Origin: Apodemus sylvaticus
Lineage: Eukaryota > Chordata > Mammalia > Rodentia > Muridae
Reading direction: 5' to 3'
Assembly: GCF_947179515.1 (NCBI RefSeq)
Contig: NC_067492.1
Span: 16,146,916 to 16,210,915 of the forward strand
DNA: 64,000 nt
This document shows positions 46,817-58,405 of the stretch, piece by piece (within the stretch, counting starts at the first letter, position 1; each line of letters opens with the position of its first letter). A program made the position numbers and the translations under genes. The notes under the pieces are model-generated. The model was not told the origin of the DNA. It saw only the letters and a program-made list of their open reading frames with translations, and searched no databases.

Positions 46817-47041
46817 CCACTTTGTATTTTGAGACAGAGTCTCTGATTGTTCTTCAGTTTGCTGAGTAGGCTAGGCTACCTAGCCAGTGAGTCCAGATAC
46901 CCTCCTGTGTTTACCTCCTCAGTGTCAGAATTACAATAGAACACTACCTTGCTCTGAACTTTTTATATTGATTCTATAGGTTATACTCAGACCTTCATGT
47001 CTACATGGCCAGCATTGTATTAATGAGCTATAGCCCCAGCA
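46817..47041 (-). mobile_element. B4-type SINE
   Basis: The + strand has TTTTGAGACAGAGTCTCTGATTG, AGGCTAGGCTACCTAGCCAGTGAG, TTTACCTCCTCAGTGTCAGAATTAC (inverted B1 half). Then come TTATACTCAGACC and ATGAGCTATAGCCCCAGC (inverted ID half). Diverged. Confidence 0.6.
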
Positions 47042-47400
47042 CAGGAGGTAAACATTTAAAGTATGCATGGAATGATGCTCTCTTTTGGAAAGCATTTTTA
47101 ATATCTCCCAGTTTTTAATCACCTGAAATAAAATCACAGACCTTTAGTAAAGTTGTCAGAGATCATCATTCTGATACCACCCTGATCCCAGCTCCATAGG
47201 CCTAGTCCCTGTTCTTCAATATACACCTGAACCATGCACCATATCCATGCAGTGCCATACTTCCAGAATTATGCTCTATGCTGTCCCCTCTTTTTAGAAT
47301 GTCCTTCCATCTTGTCAATCTTTATGTTGCTTATTTTTTCAATATATTGTCCGATTATTTTACCTAACCTTTTACAGTCAGGATAAATTAATCATCCATC
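47042..47400. other. Unique sequence
   Basis: No gene or assignable repeat is seen. Confidence 0.4.
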
Positions 47401-47411
47401 TCTGAATCTTC

Positions 47412-47472
47412 ATATATATGTATGTATATGTGTATGTGTATGTGTACGTGTGTATGTGTGTGTGTGTGTGTG

Positions 47473-47505
<33 letters not shown>

Positions 47506-47506
47506 G
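47412..47506. repeat. (TATG)/(GT)n(CTGT)n microsatellite
   Basis: An imperfect TATGTG tract, a GT run and about nine CTGT units. Confidence 0.95.
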
Positions 47507-48689
47507 ATTATTTTCATCCTGGGACTTTTGCCTCAGTTATATTAATTAAAATGAGGGACTGAAAGATTGACCAGGGACTGGAAAGCTAAGCTGGCCCTTA
47601 GCCTAGTTTAGTAAAGAAAGTTTCATGAAAGCACAAACACATTGTTTTGTTCTTTAAAAAACATGTATCATCTCGAGCTGATGTTCTATCTCATATACAC
47701 ATCGGCATCACTGCTGAGAAGTGCAGTGGGAAAGCCTGCTGTACCTACTATCTGGGTCTTTAGAAAACTTTTCCAATAATCCCTCTACTAGAGTGTGAGC
47801 TTCAGGAAAACAAAGGTGTAGTCACCTCTGACCTCCTGACCTGCTGCCTGCTCCTGACTCTTGGGAACAAATGCATTACAGTGGTGAAGAATATCAGCCT
47901 AGAGGACCCACCACCTGTGCTCCAGTCCTACCACACTCTAAATCAGAGACTTTAAATAGAGGTCAAGAGTCATCTTTGGCTCTGTTTTTCCCCTATGGAA
48001 TGAGGGTGACAATGACATAGTAAGCAGGACTGTTACTGAATGGCATACACACCATATGCCATTATTATTATTCCAAATTATAAGATATTATAGGTGTATT
48101 AACAACTAATTTATGTAATCCAGGTCTCACCTCATTTTCATGCCCATTAAAGTGAAAGAGGTAATGCCTTACGTTTCCCTCCACATCTCTATCACTTCAA
48201 GAATCTGTCCATGGTTCACAGTGCCCTGATGACCTTTAGAACGTGTCTATATGGGCTATGAAGATCAACATTTGACCTGGCTTGGTCAAGAAGAACAGCT
48301 GACCCGTTGAGTCTGCTCTATTCTCTGAGTCCAAAGAAAACACCACTAGGAAAACAAATTTTCATGTTTTCTGAGCCTAAAAGTCTACTCTCCAAGCACC
48401 GTTAAGGCCAAGCCACCTCTGACCCTCTTGCCAAGTCAGTTTTCCTCTGTAACTTGTGCACATGGTTCCAAGAAGGCTGTGACAGAGCGTTCTAACAGGA
48501 GGGAAATTGCAGAGTCAGCTTGCTGTCATTTTTGCTCTACATAATTCTATTTCAAAAATATATTTTCTTAACTACTTGGAGCGTTATACAGAGAACATTT
48601 CCTTTTTAAAGTTAAAAAAATGTAAGTGTAAAATTTAACCATCAGAAAGTAGTGTGATAATTTTACTATGCATTTGCAAACTTTCTTCT
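47507..48689. other. Unique sequence
   Basis: No transposon or gene recognised. Confidence 0.45.
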
Positions 48690-48768
48690 CTCTTCCTTCC
48701 TCCCTCCTTCCCTCCCTCCTTCCCTCCCTCCTTCCCTCCCTCCTTCCCTCCCCCCCTCTCTCTCTTTA
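48690..48768. repeat. TTCCCTCCCTCC 12-bp repeat tract
   Basis: About five CCTTCCCTCCCT units followed by a C run and CTCT. Confidence 0.95.
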
Positions 48769-50165
48769 AGCTTCCTATTACCAAAATGATATATAATCTC
48801 AGATCTAGGGCCTTTCAGTGAATGACTGGAACCTGACTGAATTACAGGACTAATAAATAAAATAATAATAAAAAAGAAGCAAGCATGCTTCAAAACCTCT
48901 GAGAAATTGTGCTGCCAATCAAACACAGTGGCCTGATATTTAGCTCAAAACAGAAATGTGCTCCTTCTCTTGGTCATGAAAGAACCTTACTTGCTGAACA
49001 GGACAGAACATCCTGCAGACATATTTCTAAAATGTTATTTCACACTTAAAGATAAGCATTGTCTATAGTAAGGATCAACAAGGCTGATTAATTTAAACAC
49101 AGAACCTTCAAAACATGTGAGGGGCTGGAGAGAGTGTGAGAGCATCAGGGTAAATTTTCTTCTCCCTGCCTCTAACACTGATCATTTCTGGACCAGTGAC
49201 AGGGACCACAGTGGAACCTTTTGGCTTTTATTGCAGTTCTAAGCCTGTTAGTGTTAATATAGTCCTGTAACATGTGTGAACTGGAGGCTATGCTTCATGC
49301 CTGTATACCACATATTGGTATTCATTATTGAAAACTTGTTTGATACATGACATTTAAATATCAAATCAGTGCTTATGAATATCAGTAATGTTTGTAGTCT
49401 TGCAATTCCTTTGTGTGTGTATGTGTGTTTGTATGTGTGCGTGTGTACGTGTGTGTGTATCAATGCCTACCTAAAATAATATAGCCAATATTTCTAAGAA
49501 GTATAAGAATTTTCTGAGTGCCTTAATTAGGCAAGAAAAGAAGAGGTTAGGTAACTCGGGGAAACACATAGAACTTTTTAAATTAAACATGGACCCACAC
49601 CACGGCAGCCTTTTATTCTGCCCGTTGGCAGATAATAATTACATGTTTTGTCTGTGCTTTTTTTAAGGGCTGTGAATTTTAAATGATAATGCTCCTCTCA
49701 CCTCAATGTGAGAAATTGAGTCTGTATAATCAGCTCAAGTTATCCCTGCTTCTCTGGTATCCCTTTATTTAAAGCCTACTCTTTTTTGGTAGTTAATTAT
49801 TATATATTATCTTCCCTATAATTATTTTTCTTTTTCTGCATCTCTTCTTTTCGGATGTCACAATTGCACTTAGTTGAATACCAGATAAAAATACACTCGG
49901 TTGCAGTGGTGTGCCCTCTCACTCTGCCTCTCTACTGATCTCAATTCCTTCTTGTCTTAACTTCATGGGACTCCTCCCCGCTTGTATTCTCTTTGTGTTC
50001 CTCCAATGAGCCCAACTTAAAGCCAGGCAAGATCTTCCCTGCCCTGGGATAGAACACTGGGTCTCAGCTGCATTTTGCATTAACAAATAACTTGTTAGGA
50101 AATCTTATCGCTTTTATTTCTCTGTCTTCAAATCCTCAAGGGCTGGCTTCTTGAATTTCAAGGCG
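48769..50165. other. Unique sequence, possible conserved noncoding DNA
   Basis: Apart from an imperfect GT tract at 49,412-49,460 no repeat is seen. The 49,560-49,720 stretch is AT-rich with TAATTA-like motifs. No coding frame. Confidence 0.35.
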
Positions 50166-50174
50166 ACTTGCCTA

Positions 50175-50265
<91 letters not shown>
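50175..50265. repeat. (TA)n(GA)n microsatellite
   Basis: About 30 TA units then about 14 GA units. Confidence 0.97.
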
Positions 50266-50268
<3 letters not shown>

Positions 50269-50426
50269 ATTTTCAGGAGGCTTGGCTGGGAGGTTAGTAA
50301 TCAGTTGGCATCAGAGCGTTTTCAAGATTTCAGGGTCTCATATGGTGGCTTGTACTATCAAATCAAAATTTACTCCAAAGTATAAATTGTATGTTTTGTT
50401 TACCATGCTGTACTAAGATAGTACAC

Positions 50427-50427
50427 A

Positions 50428-50460
<33 letters not shown>

Positions 50461-50512
50461 GCATAGGCACACACATAACACACATACGCACACACATAGA
50501 GACACATACACA
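50427..50512. repeat. (CA)n microsatellite with interruptions
   Basis: A pure CA run at 50,427-50,458, then broken CA repeats. Confidence 0.95.
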
Positions 50513-50664
50513 GTGCCATTCCACATGATACAGGAGTGGGTGTGACCTTTACAGAGAAATGTGATGTAGAAATCATGTCATTCAAAATCCAATTAGGAGA
50601 CAGAAGTCACTCTAATTGTTTTAGTAGAAGAATTGTGACCTCAAAAGTTTGTAGGTAAGTGTGA

Positions 50665-50714
50665 TGGGTTAATTTTGACCACTAAACTGATTAGATGAAG
50701 AAACACCTATTGGA
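50665..50714 (+). repeat. Rodent interspersed repeat, left part
   Basis: GTGATGGGTTAATTTTGACC, ACTGATTAGATGAAGAAACACCTATT. This is the start of a common rodent repeat whose remainder lies at 51,126-51,490. It is split by an Lx L1 end. Confidence 0.6.
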
Positions 50715-51125
50715 AATGACAGGGTTGTTATCATGAACTCACCAAAACCCTGGCTACCTACTTACAGTCTATATAAGATAAAAGATATAAGATCCCAGCC
50801 TGGAAGGGGAGGGGCGCCTGCGGCTCCACTCCCAGTTGGGGAGCTATTGCCAGTTAGTTGATGACTGCTATGAGATAGAATTACATCTCTTGGGGGTTGG
50901 CCACTAAACAGGTAGTCCATGTCCCAGTGGATAACCTTGAAGCCATTGGGTAGCCATGGGCATATGGGCGGTCCTAATTAATCTCAATGGGTTATTTAAG
51001 AAAAGAAGTACTTGAGACTAGAAGGGAGGTAGGGAAGGGAAGCAGATGAGAGAGAGATTAGAGGACAGATAAACTCAAGATTCATTGCATATATTGATGA
51101 ATCTTTAAATATTAAATTTCTTTAC
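50715..51125 (+). mobile_element. Lx-type L1 3' UTR inserted in another repeat
   Basis: TTATCATGAACTCACC, GGGGAGCTATTGCCAGTTAGTTGATG, GTTGGCCACTAAACAGGTAGTCCATG, CCATGGGCATATGGGCGGTCC, CAATGGGTTATT follow the Lx 3' UTR order. The flanks read AAGAAACACCTATT on the left and AAGAAATGCCTAGACTATT on the right, an imperfect target duplication. No ORF2. Confidence 0.7.
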
Positions 51126-51490
51126 AAAGAAATGCCTAGACTATTAAGGAGACTTCTTTCAGTATGTCTGTGAAGTCTTTTCCCAGAGAAGATTAACTTA
51201 AGATAACAATCTGATATAAGTATGTACCTCACCATTCCCATGAATTAAAACGAGGTTTTAGACCAAATAAAAGGAAGGGGATAGGGAGAGAACTGGGTAC
51301 CGGCATCCTCTTGACCAATCTGCTATGATGTAATCAGTCAGCCTCACCTTCCCTTCCCTTCATCGCTGCAGTTGGGAGCTGCTCAGTCCTCTTCCCCTAC
51401 CATGATGAACAATGCTCTCACACACATCCTCCCTCCCTTACACTGCTTCGTCTCAGGTGTCTCATCACAGCACCAAGGAAAGTAATTAAC
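51126..51490 (+). repeat. Rodent interspersed repeat, right part
   Basis: TATGTCTGTGAAGTC...GATTAACTTAAG, GGTACCGGCATCC, CCTACCATGATGAACAATGC, TCAGGTGTCTCATCACAGC and AAAGTAATTAACACACC. I recall this order from an abundant muroid repeat (an LTR of MaLR type is possible), but the name is not certain. Together with 50,665-50,714 it forms one element. Confidence 0.55.
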
Positions 51491-54435
51491 ACACCAAGAA
51501 TAACCAGCCGTTCACTAGGTAATGGCTGAAGGCAAGAGAGATGCCTGAGCCATTACAGGTAGCGATTTCAGCAACCAGTTATCACCGCTGGGGTTGTGTT
51601 TGGAATACAGTGGTAAAATACTCGGAAGCGGTGGCCAGAAAGCACTCGAGCAGTGAAGACAGGCTTGACTTGGTATCGTCAAGTTCAACTTTTTGATGTG
51701 GCAGCATGTAAAATAAATTTCATACTCTAGAACTTTTTAATCATGTCACCAACAAATAAACAACAGCAGCAGCAACAACAACAATCAAGAAAAAAGCTAA
51801 AAAAAAAAACCCAAAAACCCAAACTTTTCATTCTGAAGTTGAAGTTGATATTTACACACAAAACATCTTCAGACTGGGTCAGTGACTGCTGTAAGGATGA
51901 ACTACAGGGCAAAGAAAAACTAGCTAAGACAATAGTCACAGGAGGAGGAAGACAGGCTAACCAGGGGCGACAACAGATACCAACAAACAAACAAGAACAA
52001 TAACATGGGAAGACGATATCCCGCTTCCTCCTGTAGCTTGCCAGTCTCCATCGTCCATCCTAACAAGTCAGGAGAAATGTGACTTACATTCCTTCCCACT
52101 CCTACCCGCCTATGTACTGATGAGACACACCAAAGCACAGAAAGGATACAGAACTTAACCATATAGCTACAAGTACACCAGGCTACGAGGAGGGGCCCAA
52201 TATGTCAAGAGAGGTATGTAGATTATAAATGTTGTGTTAAAATAAAGACACTTTGCAAATCCAAGCAAACTACAGGAAAGGTTTTCAGGCATTTTTTTTT
52301 TTTTAAAGCCCAGAGGAAGATGTTTTCCTCACGTTAAATGTGTGCAAGATTTAACCTTTTGCCTACATCTGGTCACAAAAATTATTCTCTAGGAAGAAAT
52401 GACCGTTCTGCTTAACACCTAATTATAATTGGTTTTGATCTTTCTATTATAATTTGTGTTATCTTCAGATAATATACTGTCAAACATGTCTGCAACGTAT
52501 TTTGGGGACCATACTCTTAAGCAGTTATAATTACTGAGACTATTAAGTGTAGGAACGAAGCAGAACACAGCAGCATGTGCCGCCACGGAGAGAGTTAGAA
52601 ATTTGTCAACAGGTGTTTGTAATTGTAAAATATCCTCTTTGTGTTAAAACAAGATAATTGAACAGAGGCTCTTTTCTGCTACTAAATAAATTTTGTTTAT
52701 ACCGATGTTGGCCATTTTTAGCATAGAGTCACATTAGACTTGCTGTTTGCTAAAAATATTTGCTAGTCTGTGAACAAAAGGGAATTCAAAGAGAATAGCG
52801 TTCATGGGAGTTTGCACAGGAACTCAAGAAAACTGGTCTACTGGGTATGGGTGAGCTAGGGCTTGTGTGATATACCTTTTTAATAACAGTTGTGACACAA
52901 TATTTAACCACAGTCGTGTGGAAAGTCTTGTTCTCTACAAATCTCCAGGATGCTCAAGTATGCTTCCTGTAGGCTTGGGTGGTGATCTGGAATTATGTAT
53001 TTTAGATTATAGCAATAATTCAAGTATTTTTTGAAGAAACATAAAGATGATAAATGAGCCCCAAAAGCAGCATACAAGTTACACCCCTCTCAAGAGAGTC
53101 TCTCCTCTTACAACAGAACAGAGGCAATGCCAACATTTACAAACTATTAGGAAATACTGTTTTCTTTAAGGTTATGATTCAATCATTCATGCAACGAGAG
53201 TTTATTAATTAAGTCTTCTATTTTCAGTAGAGCTAAATGCTAGGGAGGGCAAAAAAAATGACCAAGCCTTTGAATGCCCTTACAGAGGTATCAATTAATC
53301 ATAGAGACAATATTTTTATCCAGAAAACAAGTTGCAAACAGTTTAGAGTGTTAATTAATTACAGCAGACTTTTCATAGTATCCAGGGAGATAACTCATGA
53401 TGGATTTCGGATGGAAGAGAAAACTTACTTCTAATTAGTTTTGGTGGGGGAAGCTTGAGAGTGAAAGGTTGTCTGCAATCTACCCAAATGGACCTGCCTC
53501 CGCACCTACATTTCTGGATACCCTGCCAGCCTACCATCCCCCTGTCTCAGAGATGCAGACGTGTCTTCTCTGTGATTATCCATAGATGTTTGGTTATCCT
53601 ATAATATGGGCTCTGTTCTCCTGCCTTTAGCTTGTGTTTATCCTCCTGACTCCTGGGCTCTCCTGTGCCCCATCCAGCCCCTGCTCTGTGAAGAGCCAAT
53701 TGGCTTTATCAGTCCTGATCTGGCTTTCTATGTGCCTGCCCTGCCCCACCCCTGCACTATTATTCTGGTTGCTATAGCAGTTTTCAATTGATTTAATACT
53801 TTTGGCAAGAGAATCTCTTTCTGAGACAATTTTAGGATGGTTCAGCATCACCTGCCCTATAGAGACCAACACTCCTTGGACATTGAACTGGTTTGTTCCC
53901 ACACCATCAGTGTAGTTTCCTCATATCTCATGAAGAGATTATGCACCAATCTATAGAAAAAATTAAATTGGTGCATACAAGGAGGTGGGTGAAGTCAGGA
54001 AAAATCCAGTTCTTGGCCCAAACAAATTTTGTGTGGTTTAGTAGAAGCAAAAACAGCCTTACTTGGGAGAGAAAATTCACAGCACCTGATTTGGGCTAAA
54101 CTTTCTGAACAATGTGAATTCCTGGTTGGAAATGGGAATGTTGAGATACGTTCCCCTATGTGACTAGAGATCTAATTGTTATTTGACCTTTGCTGAATGA
54201 CTCAGATCTCAATCTCTGGACTGAATACCATGTAGTGTTTCCCATAGATGGCCCACACTGTCTGAATTATCCAGATGCCTGATGTGACTAGAAGATACAT
54301 TCTAGAAGATTCTTGAGTCATCTGGGCATTTGGATCTTGCTTCTTCTCTCTACATGAGTCAGTGATTTGCTCTTGTCCTTCCACAGTTTTTGAATTTTAA
54401 AATGTTATATATTGTAAAAGTAACAATGTACAACT
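51491..54435. other. Unique sequence
   Basis: About 2.9 kb without a clear transposon. A short CAA-rich tract lies at 51,760-51,785. AT-rich parts around 52,330-52,760 have TAATTATAATTGG-type motifs. Frames on opposite strands at 51,727-52,162 are low-complexity and treated as chance. Confidence 0.4.
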
Positions 54436-54439
54436 AAAA

Positions 54440-54750
54440 CCAGGGAGAGAGAAGAAACTTTACTTTCAAGGTACAATCAACAAAACCAGAAATAGACAGC
54501 AGTACAATGAGTTTCTGCACAGCCAAGGGGGTCTTCAAGGAGCTATTAGGCTACATATGGAATTTAAGAAAACATTTCAAATTCTATGCCTGATAATATG
54601 ATGTTCAACATCTGGAAGGAATTCTTGTAACTCAATTGCAAAAAATTTAATAACCTGGTTGAAAAATAGTTTTAAGAATCTAAGTATCATATATACACAT
54701 GCACATATGCATGTATCTCTCTCTCTGTATTTCTCTTTCTCTCTCTCTCT

Positions 54751-54844
<94 letters not shown>

Positions 54845-55320
54845 TCTACAACGGACTCAATGTTATCAGGGAAATATACATGAAACCCACAATAGGTGAT
54901 GTCTTATAGTTATCATGGGTAATTTAAAAAGGCATCAATTTCTCAGGTTGTAGAGAGATTAGAATTTTGCACATAGCTGGTGAGAATACAATATGGCACA
55001 GCTGCTATAGGAAAACAGGACAGAGATACATCATAGAACAAAGGAGCTGCCAATATTCCCTGAAGTTCCTCTGGGTATTTACTTCATCCCCCTAAATGAA
55101 AGGCAGATCTCAAAGAGATTCTAGCACATCGTTTACTACCGGTGTGACAACCCAATGATCCACTGCCCAATGACAAAAGAAAATGCAGAATAGTGGGCAG
55201 TAGAATAAGCTTTAGCCTTAATAATGAAACCCTACAGATTTAATAATATGGATTTAAAGGTGTTCTGTGAGAAAACAGAAGCCTTGTCACAGAAAGACAA
55301 GTGCCGATTCCGCTTAGAGA
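54440..55320 (+). mobile_element. Ancient L1 ORF2 3' fragment, split by microsatellite
   Basis: ATCTGGAAGGAATTCTTGTAACTCAATTGCAAAAAATTTAATAACCTGGTTGAAAAATAG, read in pieces, follows the ORF2 stretch before the C-terminus. The order continues after the CA/TA tract with CTGGTGAGAATACAATATGG and TTCCTCTGGGTATTTACTTC. The reading frame is lost. Confidence 0.65.
54748..54842. repeat. (CA)n(TA)n microsatellite
   Basis: CT-rich lead, about 24 CA units and about 20 TA units. Confidence 0.97.
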
Positions 55321-55764
55321 AGGCAGCCACACTGGCCAAGTGGCGTCAAGCATAGTAGCATACTTCTAGAGGGTAGAGGGAGGGAGAGATGGGAGTTGTT
55401 ATCAACTGCATGAAATCTCAGCCGAGATGGATAAGTAATTGTCTGTCTACCTTTGTGCTTAGAAAGTTAGACTGGCACATCTCTGGTTCCCTGTTGCTTC
55501 AGGTGTCCTGATACTTCAGCTATTAAGCTTCCTGTCATTCATGTTCTGTAACAGCTGTTAGTTACTGGTATTTTATTTTATTTTTATTTTATTGTGGTAA
55601 AAATATTTAAAGGAGATTTGTCCTCTTTGCAAATTCTAAGTGTACAATACTTTAACTGTTAACTGTAGATAGGAAGTTGTGCAGGAGATCATCAGGTTTG
55701 GAAGGGAGCACCTTTAATCTCTAAGACTTCTTAGCAACCTGTAAATACTATTTTTTTCCTGATG
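55321..55764. other. Unique sequence
   Basis: No gene or assignable repeat is seen before the split URR1-like element. Confidence 0.4.
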
Positions 55765-55772
55765 CTTTAGAT

Positions 55773-57153
55773 CAGTGGCTCTCTTTTTTTTCTATATTCT
55801 TTGTTTACATTCCAAATGATTTTCCCTTTCCTGGTTCCCCCTTCCCAGTAAGTCCCATAAACCCTCTTCCCTCCTCCCATTTCCCCAATCAACCCCCTCC
55901 CACTTCTCTGTCCTGGTAATCCCCTACAATGCTGCATCAAGCCTTTCCAGGACCAGGGCCCTCTACTTCCTTCTTCTTGGGAATGATTTGATATGTTAAT
56001 TGTGTCTTGGGTATTCTGAGCTTCTGGGATAATATCCACTTATCAGTGACTGCATTCCATGTGTGTTCTTTTGTGATTGGGTTACCTCACTTAGGATGAT
56101 ATTTTCCAGATCCAGCCATTTGCCTAAGTATTTCATGAATTAATTGTTTTTAATTGCTGAATAGTATTCCACTGTGCAAATATACCACATTTTCTGTATC
56201 CATTCCTCCACTGAGGGACATCTGGGTTCTTTCCAGCTTCTGGCTATTAGAAATAAGGCTGCTATGAACATAGTAGAGCATGTGTCCTTATTGCATGCTG
56301 GGGAATCCTCTGGGTATATGCCCAGGAGTGGTATAGCAGGGTCCTCTGGAAATGTCATGCCCAGTTTTCTGAGGAACCACCAGACTGATTTCCAGAGTGG
56401 TTGTACCAACTTGCATTCTTACCAGCAGTGGAGGAGTGTTCCTCTTTCTCCACATGCTCGCCGACAACTGCTATCTCTTGAGTTTTTAATCTTAGCCATT
56501 CTGACTGGTGTGAAATGAAATCTCATGGTTGTTTTGATTTGTATTTCCCTAATGACTAATGATGCTGACCATTTCTTAAGGTGCTTCTCAGCCATTTGAA
56601 GTTCTTTAGGTGAAAATTCTTTGTTTAGCTCTATACCCCATTTTTTAATAGGGTTATTTGACTCTCTGGAGTCTAACTTCTTGAGTTCTTTTTATATATT
56701 GGATATTAGCCCTCTGTCGGATGTAGGGTTGGTGAAGATCTTTTCCCAATTTGTTGGTTGCTGTTTTGTCAGATTGACAGTGCCCTTTGCCTTACAGAAA
56801 CTTTGTAATTTTATGAGGTCCTATTTGTCAATTCTTGATCTTAGAGCATAAGCTATTGGTGTTCTGTTTAGGAACTTTTCCCCTGTGCCCATGTCCTCAA
56901 GGGTCTTCTCCAGTTTCTTTTCTATTAGATTCATGGCTCTCAACCTATGGTTGTGACTCTTTTGTGGTCAAATGACCCTTTCACAGTGGTCACCTAAGAC
57001 TATTGGAAAACACAGCTATTTACTTTATAATTCATAACAGTAACAGGATTATAGTTAAAAAGTAGCAGTAAAAATAATTTGGTGTTTGGGGATCACCACA
57101 ACATGAAGGAATTTATTAAAGGGCTATAACATTAGGAAGGTTGAGAATCACTC
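55773..57153 (+). mobile_element. URR1-like hAT element split by an L1
   Basis: The left terminal part CAGTGGCTCTC (55,773-55,783) is separated by an L1 from the rest, which starts TGGCTCTCAACCTATGGTTGTG at about 56,933 and ends AAGGTTGAGAATCACTC at 57,153. The ends form the hAT-Charlie type inverted repeat (CAGTGG.TCTCAACCT). Flanking 8-mers CTTTAGAT and TTGTAGAT match at six of eight bases, as expected for an old hAT duplication. Non-autonomous; no transposase. Confidence 0.8.
55784..56926 (-). mobile_element. 5'-truncated L1 inserted in the URR1-like element
   Basis: Minus-strand 3' UTR (CCAATCAACCCCCTCCCAC type) and about 290 broken ORF2 C-terminal codons. Flanking AGATCAGTGGCTCTC (55,769-55,783) and AGATTCATGGCTCTC (56,927-56,941) form a 15-bp duplication with three mismatches. 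The 3' UTR is close to the old L1 at 11,553, so the two belong to the same older lineage. Confidence 0.9.
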
Positions 57154-57161
57154 TTGTAGAT

Positions 57162-58005
57162 TATAATGTTTAGAAGATAGCAGCCTTGGACCCAACTGTG
57201 GGACTTTTTAAACCTTGAGAGGAGAGACTGGAGTTCGAAGAGCTTCCTGCTGATTTTCTGCTTGGTCTTTATTGTTTAAGGGCCCTGCATGTGTTCCTAT
57301 CATGAAGTAAGAGTCACAAAGTCACATATGAAGCTTGCTGGTCTTTAGAGAGATTATGTTGGAAGTTGATGGAAGGCTTATGAAAGCACATTTGATTCCT
57401 GCCTAGAAGCCTTACATCCACAGACTCACCAACTCCATAGGCACTGCAAATAAAAATAACAGGCAAAATTATATAATGGTACCCTGAAGGCAGCCAAAAC
57501 CAGAGACAAGGCTGAGATCTGAAGTTTCATTTATCTTTTACAATGGCCTAAATAAAATTATTGGGAAAAATTATGGTCTGCTTGTTGGAGTGTGTATCAA
57601 TGGGTCAGACTGATCTGAAACAGTGGTTTTGCTTTCTCACCTAACACAAATTGGAATCTCCGCTGTATTAAATATAGTGCAAATAATGGGCCTGGCTATT
57701 TGAACTTAGGGAGATTTTGGGATTTCTTTGGTGGGGGAGGGTTCTTTCTATACTTCTTTATATTTATTTTCTAAGTATTTAAAAGGTCTTCCAAATGCAT
57801 ATTTAGGATAAATACAAAAGACAGGGATATAGAAAAGGAAGGGAAGAGAGGAGTAAAAGCTGGTTTACCTTCATAGACATGGTTGGTGCCTCCATTCAGG
57901 CTGTCATCGTTTAGTGGCTGAGAATCTTGCTCTTTTAAGCTATTATACTCTTATCCTGTTTGTGTGTGTCTGTGTGTCTGTGTGTATTTCTGTCCTGTTT
58001 CTTCA
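57162..58005. other. Unique sequence
   Basis: No gene or assignable repeat; a short GT/CTGT tract lies at 57,958-57,985. Confidence 0.45.
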
Positions 58006-58009
58006 TTAC

Positions 58010-58204
58010 ATGTGTATTGCTATGAAGAAAAACCATAACTATGGCAACTTTTAGAGGAAAACATTTACTGGGGCTCTTGGTTCCAGAGGGGTAGAGGCCA
58101 TGGTCAACAAGGCGCAAAAGGTGACAGAAGGGAGACAGATATGGCCCAGTAGCAGTAGCTGAAACTTACATCTAACCAATAAGCTTAAGGGGGAGGGAGG
58201 GAGG

Positions 58205-58250
<46 letters not shown>

Positions 58251-58405
58251 AAGCCAAGCAAGCTAACTTAGAATCATCAGAGATTTTTAAACCTGAAAGA
58301 CATCCCCAGTGACACACCTTCTCCAACAAAGCCACACCCCTAATCCTTCCCAAAGTGTTCTACCAACTCCTGACCAAGCATTCAAATATATGGGCCCATG
58401 GAGAA
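58010..58405 (+). repeat. Rodent interspersed repeat with internal (GA)n
   Basis: TATTGCTATGAAGAAAAACCATAACTATGGCAAC, GACATCCCCAGTGACACACC, CAACAAAGCCACACCCCTAATCC and CAAGCATTCAAATATATGGGCCC match the order of 7925-8270. A GGGA/GA tract sits at 58,190-58,248. Confidence 0.6.

Noticed and set aside
51727..52162. Overlapping frames of 80-87 codons on both strands
   Set aside because: Include a CAA/TTG repeat and poly-Lys; composition explains the lack of stops.
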